From assembly GCA_040382055.1 (NCBI GenBank), contig JBEIGE010000016.1:1-64000 (forward strand): a DNA stretch of 64,000 nt. Reading direction: 5' to 3'. Each line of letters starts with the position of its first letter. Position 1 is the stretch's first letter. Under the pieces are notes generated by a model, which saw only the letters and a list, made by a program, of their open reading frames with translations, had not been told where the DNA came from and did no database searches. A program made the translations under genes and the position numbers. The DNA is from JBEIGE01 sp040382055 (lineage in GTDB: Bacteria > Pseudomonadota > Gammaproteobacteria > Burkholderiales > Burkholderiaceae_C). This document shows, one piece after another, positions 25,015 to 33,652 of the stretch.

Positions 25015-26571
25015 ATGGCTAAGGAAGCTTCGCAATCGCAGCAGGGTGGCTTGAGCAGGCAAGCCCTCAAGGAAGTCATTGAACGCAGGCGACAAAACGA
25101 CCTTGTCCGCAAGCAGGAGTTCGATCAGTTACGCAAGATCCGCCGGTGCGAGATTCCCGCAAATACCAATCCTGTAATTCGTCTGCCTTTGGGCCAGAGC
25201 AGGTCGTCTGCCAACCCTGACGAACGCGTTGAAACCCTCAAAAAGATTGACGAGATTGAGGCCCAGATGTCTCGGCAATGGTGGAAGGATAAGCATTCCG
25301 GCATGCCGACGTCTATGCATTCCAGCGCTGAATTGCCCGACTCTTCAGACACCTCAGACTCGTTTTCACCCACGGTGATGGGGTATTGCGACAGTGAGCT
25401 TTCGTTTCAGGACATGCCAGGACTGTTCGAGAAGCACTCAAACCAGGAGGAAGGAAAACCACCTCTGATGCTGACCGAATCGAGCCCCAGGGTTGCTGAT
25501 CCAGACCTGGAAGAGGCGGCGATTCGTTTTGCCAATGGGGATGATGCTGGTGCTGAGGCCAGCTTGCTCACAGCTCTGCAATCGCACATCTCAAGTCCTG
25601 GACGGGTGGCCGTATGGGTACACGCGCTGTTCGATTTATACCGTCTCACTGGCCAGAATGAACGCTTTCAGAGTGCAGCTATCGATTGTGCTTACCGCTT
25701 CGGCTTTGAGGCACCCACCTGGTTTTCAACACCGGAATCACTGGGTCTAAAGGCGCTGGTTCCGGTAGCCATGACGGGTCAGGATGATCTGCCCAGATGG
25801 GTTTGCCCTGCCAGCCTGACGCCCGATGCGATAACCCAATTGTCTGGCTTTCTTGCGAGTGCCTTGCCACCTACTGTTCTGGATTGGCGCGCAATCAGCA
25901 GTTTCGAAACGACTTCCATTCGCCAATTAAGCAACTTGTTTGAACACTGGTGTGATACGCCTGTGAAACTGCACTTTCTTGGGCATGAAGTTCTGGTCAA
26001 GGCCCTCAAGTCATTGACGCCTTGGGCTGATAAATCCGTCAGCCCTCAGAATTGGGATTTGCGGATGGCCGCCTTGCGTGTCATGGGCCTGCGCGATGAG
26101 TTTGAATTGGTTGCGCTGGACTTCTGCGTGACCTATGAGGTTCAGCCACCGGTCTGGAAAGCTGCTCTGTGCACCTGCGGACTGAACTTTGTCAGATCAC
26201 AGCATGCCTTTTGCGCTGCACCTTTGGTGCCGACTGATGAGGCTCAATCCAACGCTACTGGCGTGTTTTCTGAGGTCTCATCCGGGGCTGGAGAGGCCTT
26301 GGTTGAGCTCGCCGGCGAGGTGGTGGGCGACGCAGCAGACATACTGGTCCGGCTTCAAGCTGCTCGAGAGGGTTCAAGCCATTTGTTGATTTCATGCGCC
26401 CGCCTGATCCGCGTGGACTTTTCTGCCGCAGGTAGCCTCTTGAACTGGGTTGCTGCGCAGCAAGGCAGCGGTTGCACAGTGCAATTCATCGATGTCAGCC
26501 GGATCGTTTCAGCATTTTTCGATGTCATTGGTATCTCGGAGCACGCGCGGGTGATCGTCCGCAGCAATTGA
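25015..26571 (+). CDS. STAS-domain protein of unknown function (upstream of hslVU)
   Basis: This 518-residue cytoplasmic protein sits 25 bases after the DksA-like gene and nine bases before hslV. The N-terminus is basic and helical (LKEVIERRRQNDLVRKQEFD). The middle resembles tetratricopeptide-type helical repeats (EEAAIRFANGDDAGAEASLL). The C-terminal 90 residues look like a STAS domain, as in anti-sigma-factor antagonists: LLISCARLIRVDFSAAGSLL, then VQFIDVSRIVSAFFDVIGIS. The position of the usual phosphorylatable serine is occupied by the FSAAG region. I know this arrangement from other Burkholderiales but no function. ATG 25015 is preferred to frames starting inside dksA. Confidence 0.75.
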   Translation: MAKEASQSQQGGLSRQALKEVIERRRQNDLVRKQEFDQLRKIRRCEIPANTNPVIRLPLGQSRSSANPDERVETLKKIDEIEAQMSRQWWKDKHSGMPTSMHSSAELPDSSDTSDSFSPTVMGYCDSELSFQDMPGLFEKHSNQEEGKPPLMLTESSPRVADPDLEEAAIRFANGDDAGAEASLLTALQSHISSPGRVAVWVHALFDLYRLTGQNERFQSAAIDCAYRFGFEAPTWFSTPESLGLKALVPVAMTGQDDLPRWVCPASLTPDAITQLSGFLASALPPTVLDWRAISSFETTSIRQLSNLFEHWCDTPVKLHFLGHEVLVKALKSLTPWADKSVSPQNWDLRMAALRVMGLRDEFELVALDFCVTYEVQPPVWKAALCTCGLNFVRSQHAFCAAPLVPTDEAQSNATGVFSEVSSGAGEALVELAGEVVGDAADILVRLQAAREGSSHLLISCARLIRVDFSAAGSLLNWVAAQQGSGCTVQFIDVSRIVSAFFDVIGISEHARVIVRSN

Positions 26572-26580
26572 TTGGAAATT

Positions 26581-27126
26581 ATGGAACCCTTTCACGGAAC
26601 GACCATTTTGAGCGTACGTCGCCAAACTTCTCAGGGCGTGCAAGTGGCTATCGGTGGAGATGGCCAAGTGACCCTTGGCAATATTGTCATCAAAGGCACG
26701 GCACGCAAGGTGCGCAAGCTGTTTCATGGCAAGGTGCTGGCGGGCTTTGCCGGAGCTACTGCCGATGCCTTTACCTTGTTTGAGCGCTTTGAGGCCAAGC
26801 TGGAGAAGCACCAAGGGCATTTGCAGCGCGCAGCGATTGAGCTGACCAAGGACTGGCGCACAGACCGGGTGCTGCGCCGTCTCGAAGCCATGCTGGCGGT
26901 GGCGGATCGTGAATGCTCGCTCATCATTACCGGCAACGGAGATGTGCTGGAGCCCGAGCACGGCGTCGTCGCAATTGGTTCCGGTGGGGCATACGCCCAA
27001 GCCGCTGCGCTGGCGTTGCTCAAGCACTCTGAACTTTCGGCACGCGATGTCGTCAAGCAGTCGCTTGAAATTGCCGGCGAACTGTGCATCTATACCAACA
27101 TGAGCCATACGCTGGAGGAATTGTGA
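26581..27126 (+). CDS. hslV: ATP-dependent protease subunit HslV (ClpQ)
   Basis: HslV is the proteasome-like peptidase that forms a double hexamer with HslU and degrades misfolded and regulatory proteins. The 181-residue precursor has a short propeptide (MEPFHG) before the catalytic N-terminal threonine of TTILSVRR, exposed by self-processing. GDGQVTLGNIVIKGTARKVR and the C-terminal IYTNMSHTLEEL are typical. A TTG at 26572 is in frame but would lengthen the propeptide unusually. It overlaps hslU by four bases (GTGA). Confidence 0.97.
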   Translation: MEPFHGTTILSVRRQTSQGVQVAIGGDGQVTLGNIVIKGTARKVRKLFHGKVLAGFAGATADAFTLFERFEAKLEKHQGHLQRAAIELTKDWRTDRVLRRLEAMLAVADRECSLIITGNGDVLEPEHGVVAIGSGGAYAQAAALALLKHSELSARDVVKQSLEIAGELCIYTNMSHTLEEL

Positions 27127-28442
27127 CCCCGCAGGAAATCGTCGTCGAGCTCGACCGGCATATCGTCGGGCAATCCCTGGCCAAACGTGCGGTGGCGATT
27201 GCCTTACGTAACCGCTGGCGGCGTCAGCAGGTAGAGGGGAGCTTGCGTGCTGAGATCACCCCGAAAAATATTTTGATGATTGGCCCTACCGGTGTGGGCA
27301 AGACCGAGATCGCCCGCCGTCTGGCTCGCCTGGCCGATGCGCCCTTCATCAAGGTGGAGGCCACCAAGTTCACCGAGGTCGGCTACGTGGGCAAGGACGT
27401 GGATTCGATCATCCGCGATCTGGCCGATGTTGCAGTCAAACAGGCCCGTGAAGCTGCCATGACCCAGGTGCGACACCGTGCCCAGGATGCAGCAGAAGAT
27501 CGGGTGCTGGACATTTTGATACCCATGCCCCGAAACGATTTTGCAGACGATGAGCAAGGGACGGAGAGTGCTGCGCGACAGACTTTCCGCAAGAAACTGC
27601 GACAAGGGCAGCTGGATGACCGCGAGATTGAAATAGACCTGGAACAAGCCCGTCCCCAACTTGAAATCATGGGCCCCGCCGGTATGGAGGAAATGACCGA
27701 GCAGCTGCGCGGCATGTTTGGCCAAATAGGGCAAACCAAGCGTAAAACCCGCAAGCTCAAAATTGCCGAAGCTCTCAAGCTGCTGGTTGATGAGGAGGCG
27801 GCCAAACTTCTCAATGAAGATGACATCAGGACCCAGGCCCTGCATTTGGTCGAACAAAACGGTATTGTGTTCATTGACGAGATCGACAAGGTCACCTCGC
27901 GCTCGGAAGGCAACGGTGCCGAGGTGTCCCGTCAAGGCGTCCAGCGGGACCTGTTGCCGCTGGTGGAAGGCACATCGGTTTCAACCAAGTACGGTGTGGT
28001 CAAGACCGACCATATTTTGTTTATTGCCTCCGGTGCTTTTCATTTGAGCAAACCCAGTGACCTGATTCCCGAGTTGCAAGGCCGTTTCCCGATCCGGGTT
28101 GAGCTGCAGCCCCTTTCGGTACAGGACTTTGAGTCAATTCTCACCTCAACACATGCCTCCCTGGTCAAGCAGTATCAGGCCCTGCTGGCCACCGAATCGG
28201 TCACACTGGAGTTCTTGAGTGAGGGCATTACCCGGCTGGCGGCCATAGCATTCGAGGTCAATGAACGCACAGAGAATATCGGTGCACGACGTCTCGCGAC
28301 GGTGATGGAGCGCCTGCTCGACGTGGTCAGCTTTGATGCGGAAAAGCTGCAGGGCCAGACCGTCGTGATCGATGCTGCTTATGTCGATAATCGGCTTTCA
28401 GATCTCAGCCGTGACGAAGACTTGAGCCGATACATTTTGTAG
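27123..28442 (+). CDS. hslU: ATP-dependent protease ATPase subunit HslU (ClpY)
   Basis: HslU is the AAA+ unfoldase of the HslVU protease. The 439-residue product begins TPQEIVVELDRHIVGQ and has Walker A GPTGVGKTE, the pore motif region TEVGYVGKDVDS (GYVG pore loop), an intermediate domain, Walker B VFIDEIDKV, and a C-terminal tail YIL that docks into HslV. The start is GTG 27123, preceded by GGAGGAA and overlapping the hslV stop. It ends the dksA-STAS-hslVU run; the dcw promoter region follows. Confidence 0.97.
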   Translation: MTPQEIVVELDRHIVGQSLAKRAVAIALRNRWRRQQVEGSLRAEITPKNILMIGPTGVGKTEIARRLARLADAPFIKVEATKFTEVGYVGKDVDSIIRDLADVAVKQAREAAMTQVRHRAQDAAEDRVLDILIPMPRNDFADDEQGTESAARQTFRKKLRQGQLDDREIEIDLEQARPQLEIMGPAGMEEMTEQLRGMFGQIGQTKRKTRKLKIAEALKLLVDEEAAKLLNEDDIRTQALHLVEQNGIVFIDEIDKVTSRSEGNGAEVSRQGVQRDLLPLVEGTSVSTKYGVVKTDHILFIASGAFHLSKPSDLIPELQGRFPIRVELQPLSVQDFESILTSTHASLVKQYQALLATESVTLEFLSEGITRLAAIAFEVNERTENIGARRLATVMERLLDVVSFDAEKLQGQTVVIDAAYVDNRLSDLSRDEDLSRYIL

Positions 28443-28569
28443 TCCTCCTTCATGCGTTACCTTCATAGTACGCGCTAAGTGCTGGATTTAGAAGGATTTT
28501 CAGCCTTAATTTGGTTTCGAATTCGCTCCTAAGTCATTGATTTCATTGGAAATTTTCTAAGCAAGACCC

Positions 28570-28597
28570 TTGCAATCCCCTTATTTGCTGGTACAGT
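28570..28597 (+). promoter_or_regulatory. Candidate sigma-70 promoter of the dcw cluster
   Basis: TTGCAA (28570-28575), a 16-base spacer and TACAGT (28592-28597) form a plausible housekeeping promoter just upstream of mraZ. The -10 element runs into the first of three direct repeats, which is where an autorepressor would be expected to bind. The rest of the 236-base gap after hslU shows no gene. Confidence 0.45.
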
Positions 28598-28625
28598 GCA
28601 AAAAAGTGCAATTAAGTGGTAAAAA
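28596..28625 (+). promoter_or_regulatory. Three 10-base direct repeats, probable MraZ operator
   Basis: GTGCAAAAAA, GTGCAATTAA and GTGGTAAAAA start at 28596, 28606 and 28616, an exact 10-base period. MraZ is known to bind several short GTG/TGGG-type direct repeats with this spacing upstream of its own gene, repressing the dcw operon. The repeats overlap the candidate -10 element and lie 54 bases before the mraZ start. Confidence 0.7.
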
Positions 28626-28678
28626 ATGCCGCTGCGCTTCTGTGCTGGGTTTTATTTCTTCAACAGGGGTTTGCTGTC

Positions 28679-29107
28679 GTGTTTCAAGGGGCTTCGTCAC
28701 TCAATCTGGATGCAAAAGGGCGGCTGTCTGTGCCGACCCGTCACCGCGACCTGTTGATGGCCACGGCACAAGGCCAACTGACGATGACGCGTCATCCGCA
28801 CGGTTGTCTGATGTTCTTCCCGCGTCCCGAGTGGGAGAAGTTTCGTGATCGCATTGCAGCCCTGCCAATGGCGGCGCAGTGGTGGAAGCGGATTTTTCTG
28901 GGCAATGCCATGGATGTCGAGATGGATGGCACTGGCCGTGTCCTGGTGTCGCCTGAATTGCGCGCGGCAGCCGGCATCAGCCGTGACACCATACTGCTGG
29001 GCATGGGCAACCACTTCGAGTTGTGGGACAAAGCCACTTACGAAGCCCAGGAAGCTCGCGCCATGCAGGGGGATATGCCCGATATCTTCAAGGATTTTTC
29101 CTTCTGA
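28679..29107 (+). CDS. mraZ: Transcriptional regulator MraZ
   Basis: MraZ is an AbrB-like DNA-binding ring protein that represses the division/cell-wall operon it heads. From GTG 28679 the product is 142 residues and begins with the family pattern FQGASSLNLDAKGRLSVPTR. A second copy of the fold follows (NAMDVEMDGTGRVLVSPELR). Upstream in-frame codons starting within the operator repeats give an unlike extension and are rejected; AGGGG lies nine bases before the GTG. It is followed after nine bases by rsmH. Confidence 0.95.
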   Translation: MFQGASSLNLDAKGRLSVPTRHRDLLMATAQGQLTMTRHPHGCLMFFPRPEWEKFRDRIAALPMAAQWWKRIFLGNAMDVEMDGTGRVLVSPELRAAAGISRDTILLGMGNHFELWDKATYEAQEARAMQGDMPDIFKDFSF

Positions 29108-29116
29108 AGGTAACTG

Positions 29117-30028
29117 GTGGAAACAATATGGACACACACCACCGTTTTGTTGGACGAAGCAGTGGAGGCGTTGCTCAACAAGCCCGGTGGCACCTATGTG
29201 GATGCCACCTTCGGGCGGGGCGGACATACCCGGTTGATTCTCTCCAGGCTGTCGCCTGCAGGGCGGCTGATTGCTTTCGACAAAGACCCCGAAGCCATAG
29301 CCCACGCGGCGCAGATCGACGACGCACGTTTTTCGATCCGGCATCAGGGTTTCAGGTCTCTGTTCGAACTGCCTGCGGGCAGTGTCAGTGGGGTGCTGCT
29401 GGATCTGGGCATCAGTTCGCCCCAGATCGACACCCCCGAGCGGGGCTTCAGCTTTCGCTTCGAGGCTCCGCTGGACATGCGCATGGATCCCACGCGCGGT
29501 CAAAGCGTGGCGCAGTGGCTCGAGACCGCAGAGGTCAACCAAATTGCAGAGGTGATACGTGATTATGGTGAAGAACGGTTTGCTGGCGCCATTGCAAAGG
29601 CGATTGTTGCTCGCCGACAGGAAGGGCGTTCGATTTCAAGCACCACCGAGCTGGCCCAGCTCGTGGCTGACACGGTCAAAACCCGCGAGCCGGGCCAGAA
29701 CCCTGCAACGCGCACATTTCAGGCTTTTCGGATTTTCATCAATGCCGAGCTTGAAGAGCTGCAACAGGCGTTAGAGGCCAGTCTCGATGTACTTGAACCT
29801 GGAGGTCGTTTGGTGGTGATCAGCTTTCATTCGCTGGAAGACCGTATCGTCAAGCAATTCATTGCCAGGCATTCGCGCGACCCGTACGATCGCCGTGCAC
29901 CGTTCGCGGCGCCCCGCGTCATGAAACTTGAAGCGCTGGATCGTGTAAAGCCGGGTGAGGCTGAAGTGCGAGTTAATCCGCGTGCCCGCAGTGCCATTAT
30001 GCGGATTGCTCAGAGGGCGATGACATGA
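29117..30028 (+). CDS. rsmH: 16S rRNA (cytosine-1402-N4)-methyltransferase RsmH
   Basis: RsmH (MraW) methylates N4 of C1402 in the 16S rRNA decoding centre. The 303-residue product has the opening HTTVLLDEAVEAL, SAM-binding DATFGRGGHT, LLDLGISSPQIDTPERGFSF, and VISFHSLEDRIVKQF, all diagnostic. The start is GTG 29117 with AAGGT upstream. It overlaps ftsL by four bases. Confidence 0.97.
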   Translation: METIWTHTTVLLDEAVEALLNKPGGTYVDATFGRGGHTRLILSRLSPAGRLIAFDKDPEAIAHAAQIDDARFSIRHQGFRSLFELPAGSVSGVLLDLGISSPQIDTPERGFSFRFEAPLDMRMDPTRGQSVAQWLETAEVNQIAEVIRDYGEERFAGAIAKAIVARRQEGRSISSTTELAQLVADTVKTREPGQNPATRTFQAFRIFINAELEELQQALEASLDVLEPGGRLVVISFHSLEDRIVKQFIARHSRDPYDRRAPFAAPRVMKLEALDRVKPGEAEVRVNPRARSAIMRIAQRAMT

Positions 30029-30375
30029 CGCGGATGAATCTAATGTTGTTGCTGGCCGTCATGGCCAGTGCGATCTATTTGGTCAACGTGCAGTACGAGT
30101 CGCGCCGTTTGTTTGCAGAGCTTAACCGTGTCGATCAGGAAGCCCGCAAGCTTGAGGCCGAGTATGAGCGTTTGCAGGTTGAAAAACGAGCTCAAGCCAC
30201 ACCCGCACGGGTGGAGAAGATCGCTAGGGAAAAGCTTCAGATGCGAGGCGCTACGCCGGCCATCACCCACTACGTAAGCGACCCTGGTCGGCAGATTGAG
30301 AACACGGCCACCTCACTTTTCCGGCGACCTGACGGCCAGCGCGAACAGGCCCGGGAGCAGGGGCGGGGACCATGA
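30025..30375 (+). CDS. ftsL: Cell division protein FtsL
   Basis: FtsL is a bitopic divisome protein that with FtsB and FtsQ activates septal peptidoglycan synthesis by FtsWI. The 116-residue product has an N-terminal membrane helix (MLLLAVMASAIYLVNVQYES) and a periplasmic leucine-zipper-like coiled coil (LFAELNRVDQEARKLEAEYE), then VEKIAREKLQM. The basic, low-complexity tail is not conserved. Four-base overlaps with rsmH and ftsI imply coupling. Confidence 0.93.
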   Translation: MTRMNLMLLLAVMASAIYLVNVQYESRRLFAELNRVDQEARKLEAEYERLQVEKRAQATPARVEKIAREKLQMRGATPAITHYVSDPGRQIENTATSLFRRPDGQREQAREQGRGP

Positions 30376-32105
30376 GTCGCAGCATTCTCTACACATCCAG
30401 TCCGCTGCTGGCCAGCCGCACGCCGGTATGGCGCAGTAAATTTGTTGTGGCCGCCATTGCCATCAGCTTCTTTGGCCTGGCCTCGCGCGCAGCCTACATT
30501 CAGGTGGTTTCGAATGACTTTTTCCAGCGGCAAGGCGAGGTGCGCTTTGCACGTACGCTGGAGCTGCCAGCCAACCGGGGCCGCATTCTTGACAGAAATG
30601 GGCTGATTCTGGCCTCCAGCGTGCTGGCTCCCAGTATTTGGGCTATTCCCGACAGTGTGGATGCGGACAAAGCGCAACTGCAGCAATTAGCCAAGTTGCT
30701 TGAGATGCCAGTGGCTGACTTGAATAAAAAACTCGATGACGAAGACAAAACTTTTGTCTGGATCAAGCGCCAGGTTGATGAGCCGATTGCCAAGCAGATT
30801 GCAGCGCTCAATATCAAGGGCATTTACCAAAGCAAGGAATACAAGCGTCAGTACCCCGAGGGCGAGGCGGCGGCCCATGTGGTCGGATTCACCAATGTAG
30901 AAGACAACGGACAGGAAGGCGTGGAGCTGGCTTTCAACAAGACCTTGGGCGGCAAGGCCGGTTCGCGCCGTGTCATCAAAGACCGCTTAGGCAACGCAGT
31001 GGAGTCAGTCGGTGAAACCTTGCCACCGGTTGATGGACGCGATCTGCAGCTCAGCATCGACAGCAAGGTGCAGTTTTTTGCCTATCAAAAATTGCGCGAA
31101 GCGGTGCTTGAGAACAAGGCCAAGGCTGGCAGTGTGGTGGTGCTTGACGCGCTTACCGGCGAAGTGCTGGCGATGGTCAACTACCCCAGCTACTCGCCTT
31201 CCAAGCGTCAGGGTCTGAGCGGGGGACAATTGCGTAACCGCGCCCTGACTGACACCTTTGAGCCCGGCTCTACCATGAAGCCCTTTGTTGCTGCATTGGC
31301 GCTGGAGAAAGGCCTGGTTAACCCCTCTAGCCAGATTCAGACTGCTCCAGGCAAGCTCACCATCGGTGGCTCAACAATCTCGGATTCCCACCCGCACGGC
31401 ATGCTTACGGTCAACGAGATCATCCAGAAATCTAGCAATGTGGGTACTGTCAAGATGGCCATGCAGATGCAGCCGCGCGAGATGTGGGAGATGTACAGCC
31501 AAGTGGGATTTGGGCAAAAGCCACAGATCCAGTTTGAAGGTGCGGTCAGCGGGCGCTTACGGGCTTACAAGACTTGGCGACCGATAGAGCAGGCCACCAT
31601 GAGCTATGGGTATGGCCTTTCCAGTAGTTTGTTTCAGTTGGCGCATGCCTACAGTGTTTTCGCACGTGATGGGGAGCTGGTGCCGGTGACTCTGCTCAAG
31701 GCGAATGGTGGCATCTCAGGCGTGAGGGTCATGGAGTCGCGCCATGCGGTGGCGGTGCGCAATATGCTGCATATGGCCACCAGCGCCGGAGGTACCGCAC
31801 CCAAGGCGCAAACCATGGGCTACTCGGTGGGTGGTAAGACTGGGACTGCCCATAAGCAGGAAGGTAAAGGCTACGCAGACAAGAAATACCGGGGATTTTT
31901 CGTTGGCATTGCGCCCATTGACGAGCCGCGCATCGTGGTGGCTGTCATGATCGACGAGCCCTCGAACGGCAAGTACTACGGCGGTGATGTCGCGGCTCCG
32001 GTTTTCAGCCAGACGGTGCAACAGACCTTGCGCATTCTGGGCATTCAGCCGGACATGGCAGTCAAGCCTCAAATCGTGACCCAGGTTGAGGTGGAGAGCT
32101 TTTGA
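30372..32105 (+). CDS. ftsI: Septal peptidoglycan transpeptidase FtsI (PBP3)
   Basis: FtsI cross-links septal peptidoglycan together with the glycosyltransferase FtsW. The 577-residue protein has one N-terminal membrane helix, a dimerisation/pedestal region (AARTLELPANRGRILDRNG-type segment near residue 60), and a penicillin-binding transpeptidase domain. The active-site motifs are intact: SxxK with S300 (GSTMKP), SSN at 354-356 (KSSNVGTVK), and KTGT at K489. It overlaps ftsL by four bases and murE by one base. Confidence 0.97.
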   Translation: MSRSILYTSSPLLASRTPVWRSKFVVAAIAISFFGLASRAAYIQVVSNDFFQRQGEVRFARTLELPANRGRILDRNGLILASSVLAPSIWAIPDSVDADKAQLQQLAKLLEMPVADLNKKLDDEDKTFVWIKRQVDEPIAKQIAALNIKGIYQSKEYKRQYPEGEAAAHVVGFTNVEDNGQEGVELAFNKTLGGKAGSRRVIKDRLGNAVESVGETLPPVDGRDLQLSIDSKVQFFAYQKLREAVLENKAKAGSVVVLDALTGEVLAMVNYPSYSPSKRQGLSGGQLRNRALTDTFEPGSTMKPFVAALALEKGLVNPSSQIQTAPGKLTIGGSTISDSHPHGMLTVNEIIQKSSNVGTVKMAMQMQPREMWEMYSQVGFGQKPQIQFEGAVSGRLRAYKTWRPIEQATMSYGYGLSSSLFQLAHAYSVFARDGELVPVTLLKANGGISGVRVMESRHAVAVRNMLHMATSAGGTAPKAQTMGYSVGGKTGTAHKQEGKGYADKKYRGFFVGIAPIDEPRIVVAVMIDEPSNGKYYGGDVAAPVFSQTVQQTLRILGIQPDMAVKPQIVTQVEVESF

Positions 32106-33652
32106 TGCTGAACCTCCATGAGCCTCAAGCTGCCGCGCGCTGGTTGAAAAGCCATGTGACGGGTCAATTGCAAACAGACAGCCGCCTGGTTGGGCCGGGC
32201 GATGGCTTTATTGCCTGGCCGGGCGCGGTTGCCGATGGCCGGCAATTTGTAGCCGCAGCCATCCACCAGGGTGCTGGCGCCTGTCTGATGGAGCTAGCCG
32301 GCGTAGAGCAGTTCACTTCTCAGCTTGAGGCACTGCCCAACCTGGCGACTTGCACCGGCCTGAAGGCGGCCTGCGGTCCTATCGCGGCTGCTTACTATGA
32401 CGATCCTTCCCGCAAGCTCGATGTTGTGGCGGTTACTGGAACCAATGGCAAGACCTCAAGCAGCTGGTGGCTGGCGCAGGCGCTGGTCTGGCTGTACGCG
32501 TCCGAGAAAACAGCTTGCGGCTTGGTAGGTACCCTCGGAGCAGGTGCCATGCGCAGCCGGGAAGATTTCCAAACTGGTTCTGGCGCTTTGCAAGCCACCG
32601 GCCTGACCACCCCGGACCCGGTTTTCCTGCAGCACAGCCTGCATCGATTTGTCAGTGAAGGTGTCAAGACCTGCGTCATCGAGGCTTCGTCCATCGGTTT
32701 GGCCGAGCACCGCTTGGATGGCACGCAAATCCGGACCGCCATCTTCACCAACTTTAGCCAGGATCACCTGGATTACCACGGCAGCATGGCTTCCTATTGG
32801 CAAGCGAAGACCCGCTTGTTTGACTGGTCGGGCCTGCAAGCCGCCGTGATCAACGCAGACGACTCCCATGGCGCCGAGCTAGCGCTGCGTCTTCAGGGAC
32901 AGGCGCTGGATGTCTGGACATTTTCCTGCCAGGGTGATGCGCGTCTGCAAGCGCAGGACATCGCCCTGGAGCCGAAGGGTTTGCGCTTTACCGTGGTTGA
33001 AGGCGATGAGCGTCTGGTCGTTACAACGAGCTTGATAGGCGGCTACAACGTGGCTAACCTGCTGGGGGTGATGGCAGCGCTGCGCTCGCTGGGTGTTTCA
33101 CTGCAATCCGCGGCGGCTGCCTGTTCAAACCTGGATCCGGTGCCTGGCCGCATGGACTGTCTGAACCTGGATGGTCTGCCGCTGGCAGTGGTGGATTACG
33201 CACACACGCCAGATGCACTGGCCCAGGCCTTGCAGGCCCTGCGCCCGCTAGCCGATCTGCGAAGGGGTCGGCTGTGGTGCGTTTTTGGTTGTGGCGGGTC
33301 CCGCGACCCGCTCAAACGCCCGCTGATGGGAGCGGAGGCCGTTAGGCATGCCGATGTTGTGGTGGTCACCAGCGATAACCCACGCTCCGAGGCGCCTGAA
33401 CACATCATCAGTCAAATTCTCCTCGGACTCGAAAAGTCACCCGATCTGATGGTGTTGGCTGACCGCGCACAGGCCATTGCCCGCACGGTTGCGCAAGCCG
33501 CTGCTGCCGATGTGATTTTGGTGGCCGGTAAGGGCCATGAGGATTACCAGGACTTGGGTGAGCAACGTGTGCCATTTTCTGATCCTGCGCATCTGAGCGC
33601 CGCCTTGAGGTCTCGTTCTGACGGCGCTGCCCGAACTGGTAACTTGGTATGA
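32105..33652 (+). CDS. murE: UDP-N-acetylmuramoyl-L-alanyl-D-glutamate--2,6-diaminopimelate ligase MurE
   Basis: MurE adds the third stem residue to UDP-MurNAc-Ala-Glu in the cytoplasm. The 515-residue protein has the ATP-binding loop TGTNGKTSSSW (near residue 104), the carbamylated-lysine region and the C-terminal DNPRSEAPEHI. The DNPR motif indicates specificity for meso-diaminopimelate, the product of DapF encoded upstream at 17727. The ATG at 32105 overlaps the ftsI stop by one base (TGATG). Confidence 0.97.
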   Translation: MLNLHEPQAAARWLKSHVTGQLQTDSRLVGPGDGFIAWPGAVADGRQFVAAAIHQGAGACLMELAGVEQFTSQLEALPNLATCTGLKAACGPIAAAYYDDPSRKLDVVAVTGTNGKTSSSWWLAQALVWLYASEKTACGLVGTLGAGAMRSREDFQTGSGALQATGLTTPDPVFLQHSLHRFVSEGVKTCVIEASSIGLAEHRLDGTQIRTAIFTNFSQDHLDYHGSMASYWQAKTRLFDWSGLQAAVINADDSHGAELALRLQGQALDVWTFSCQGDARLQAQDIALEPKGLRFTVVEGDERLVVTTSLIGGYNVANLLGVMAALRSLGVSLQSAAAACSNLDPVPGRMDCLNLDGLPLAVVDYAHTPDALAQALQALRPLADLRRGRLWCVFGCGGSRDPLKRPLMGAEAVRHADVVVVTSDNPRSEAPEHIISQILLGLEKSPDLMVLADRAQAIARTVAQAAAADVILVAGKGHEDYQDLGEQRVPFSDPAHLSAALRSRSDGAARTGNLV

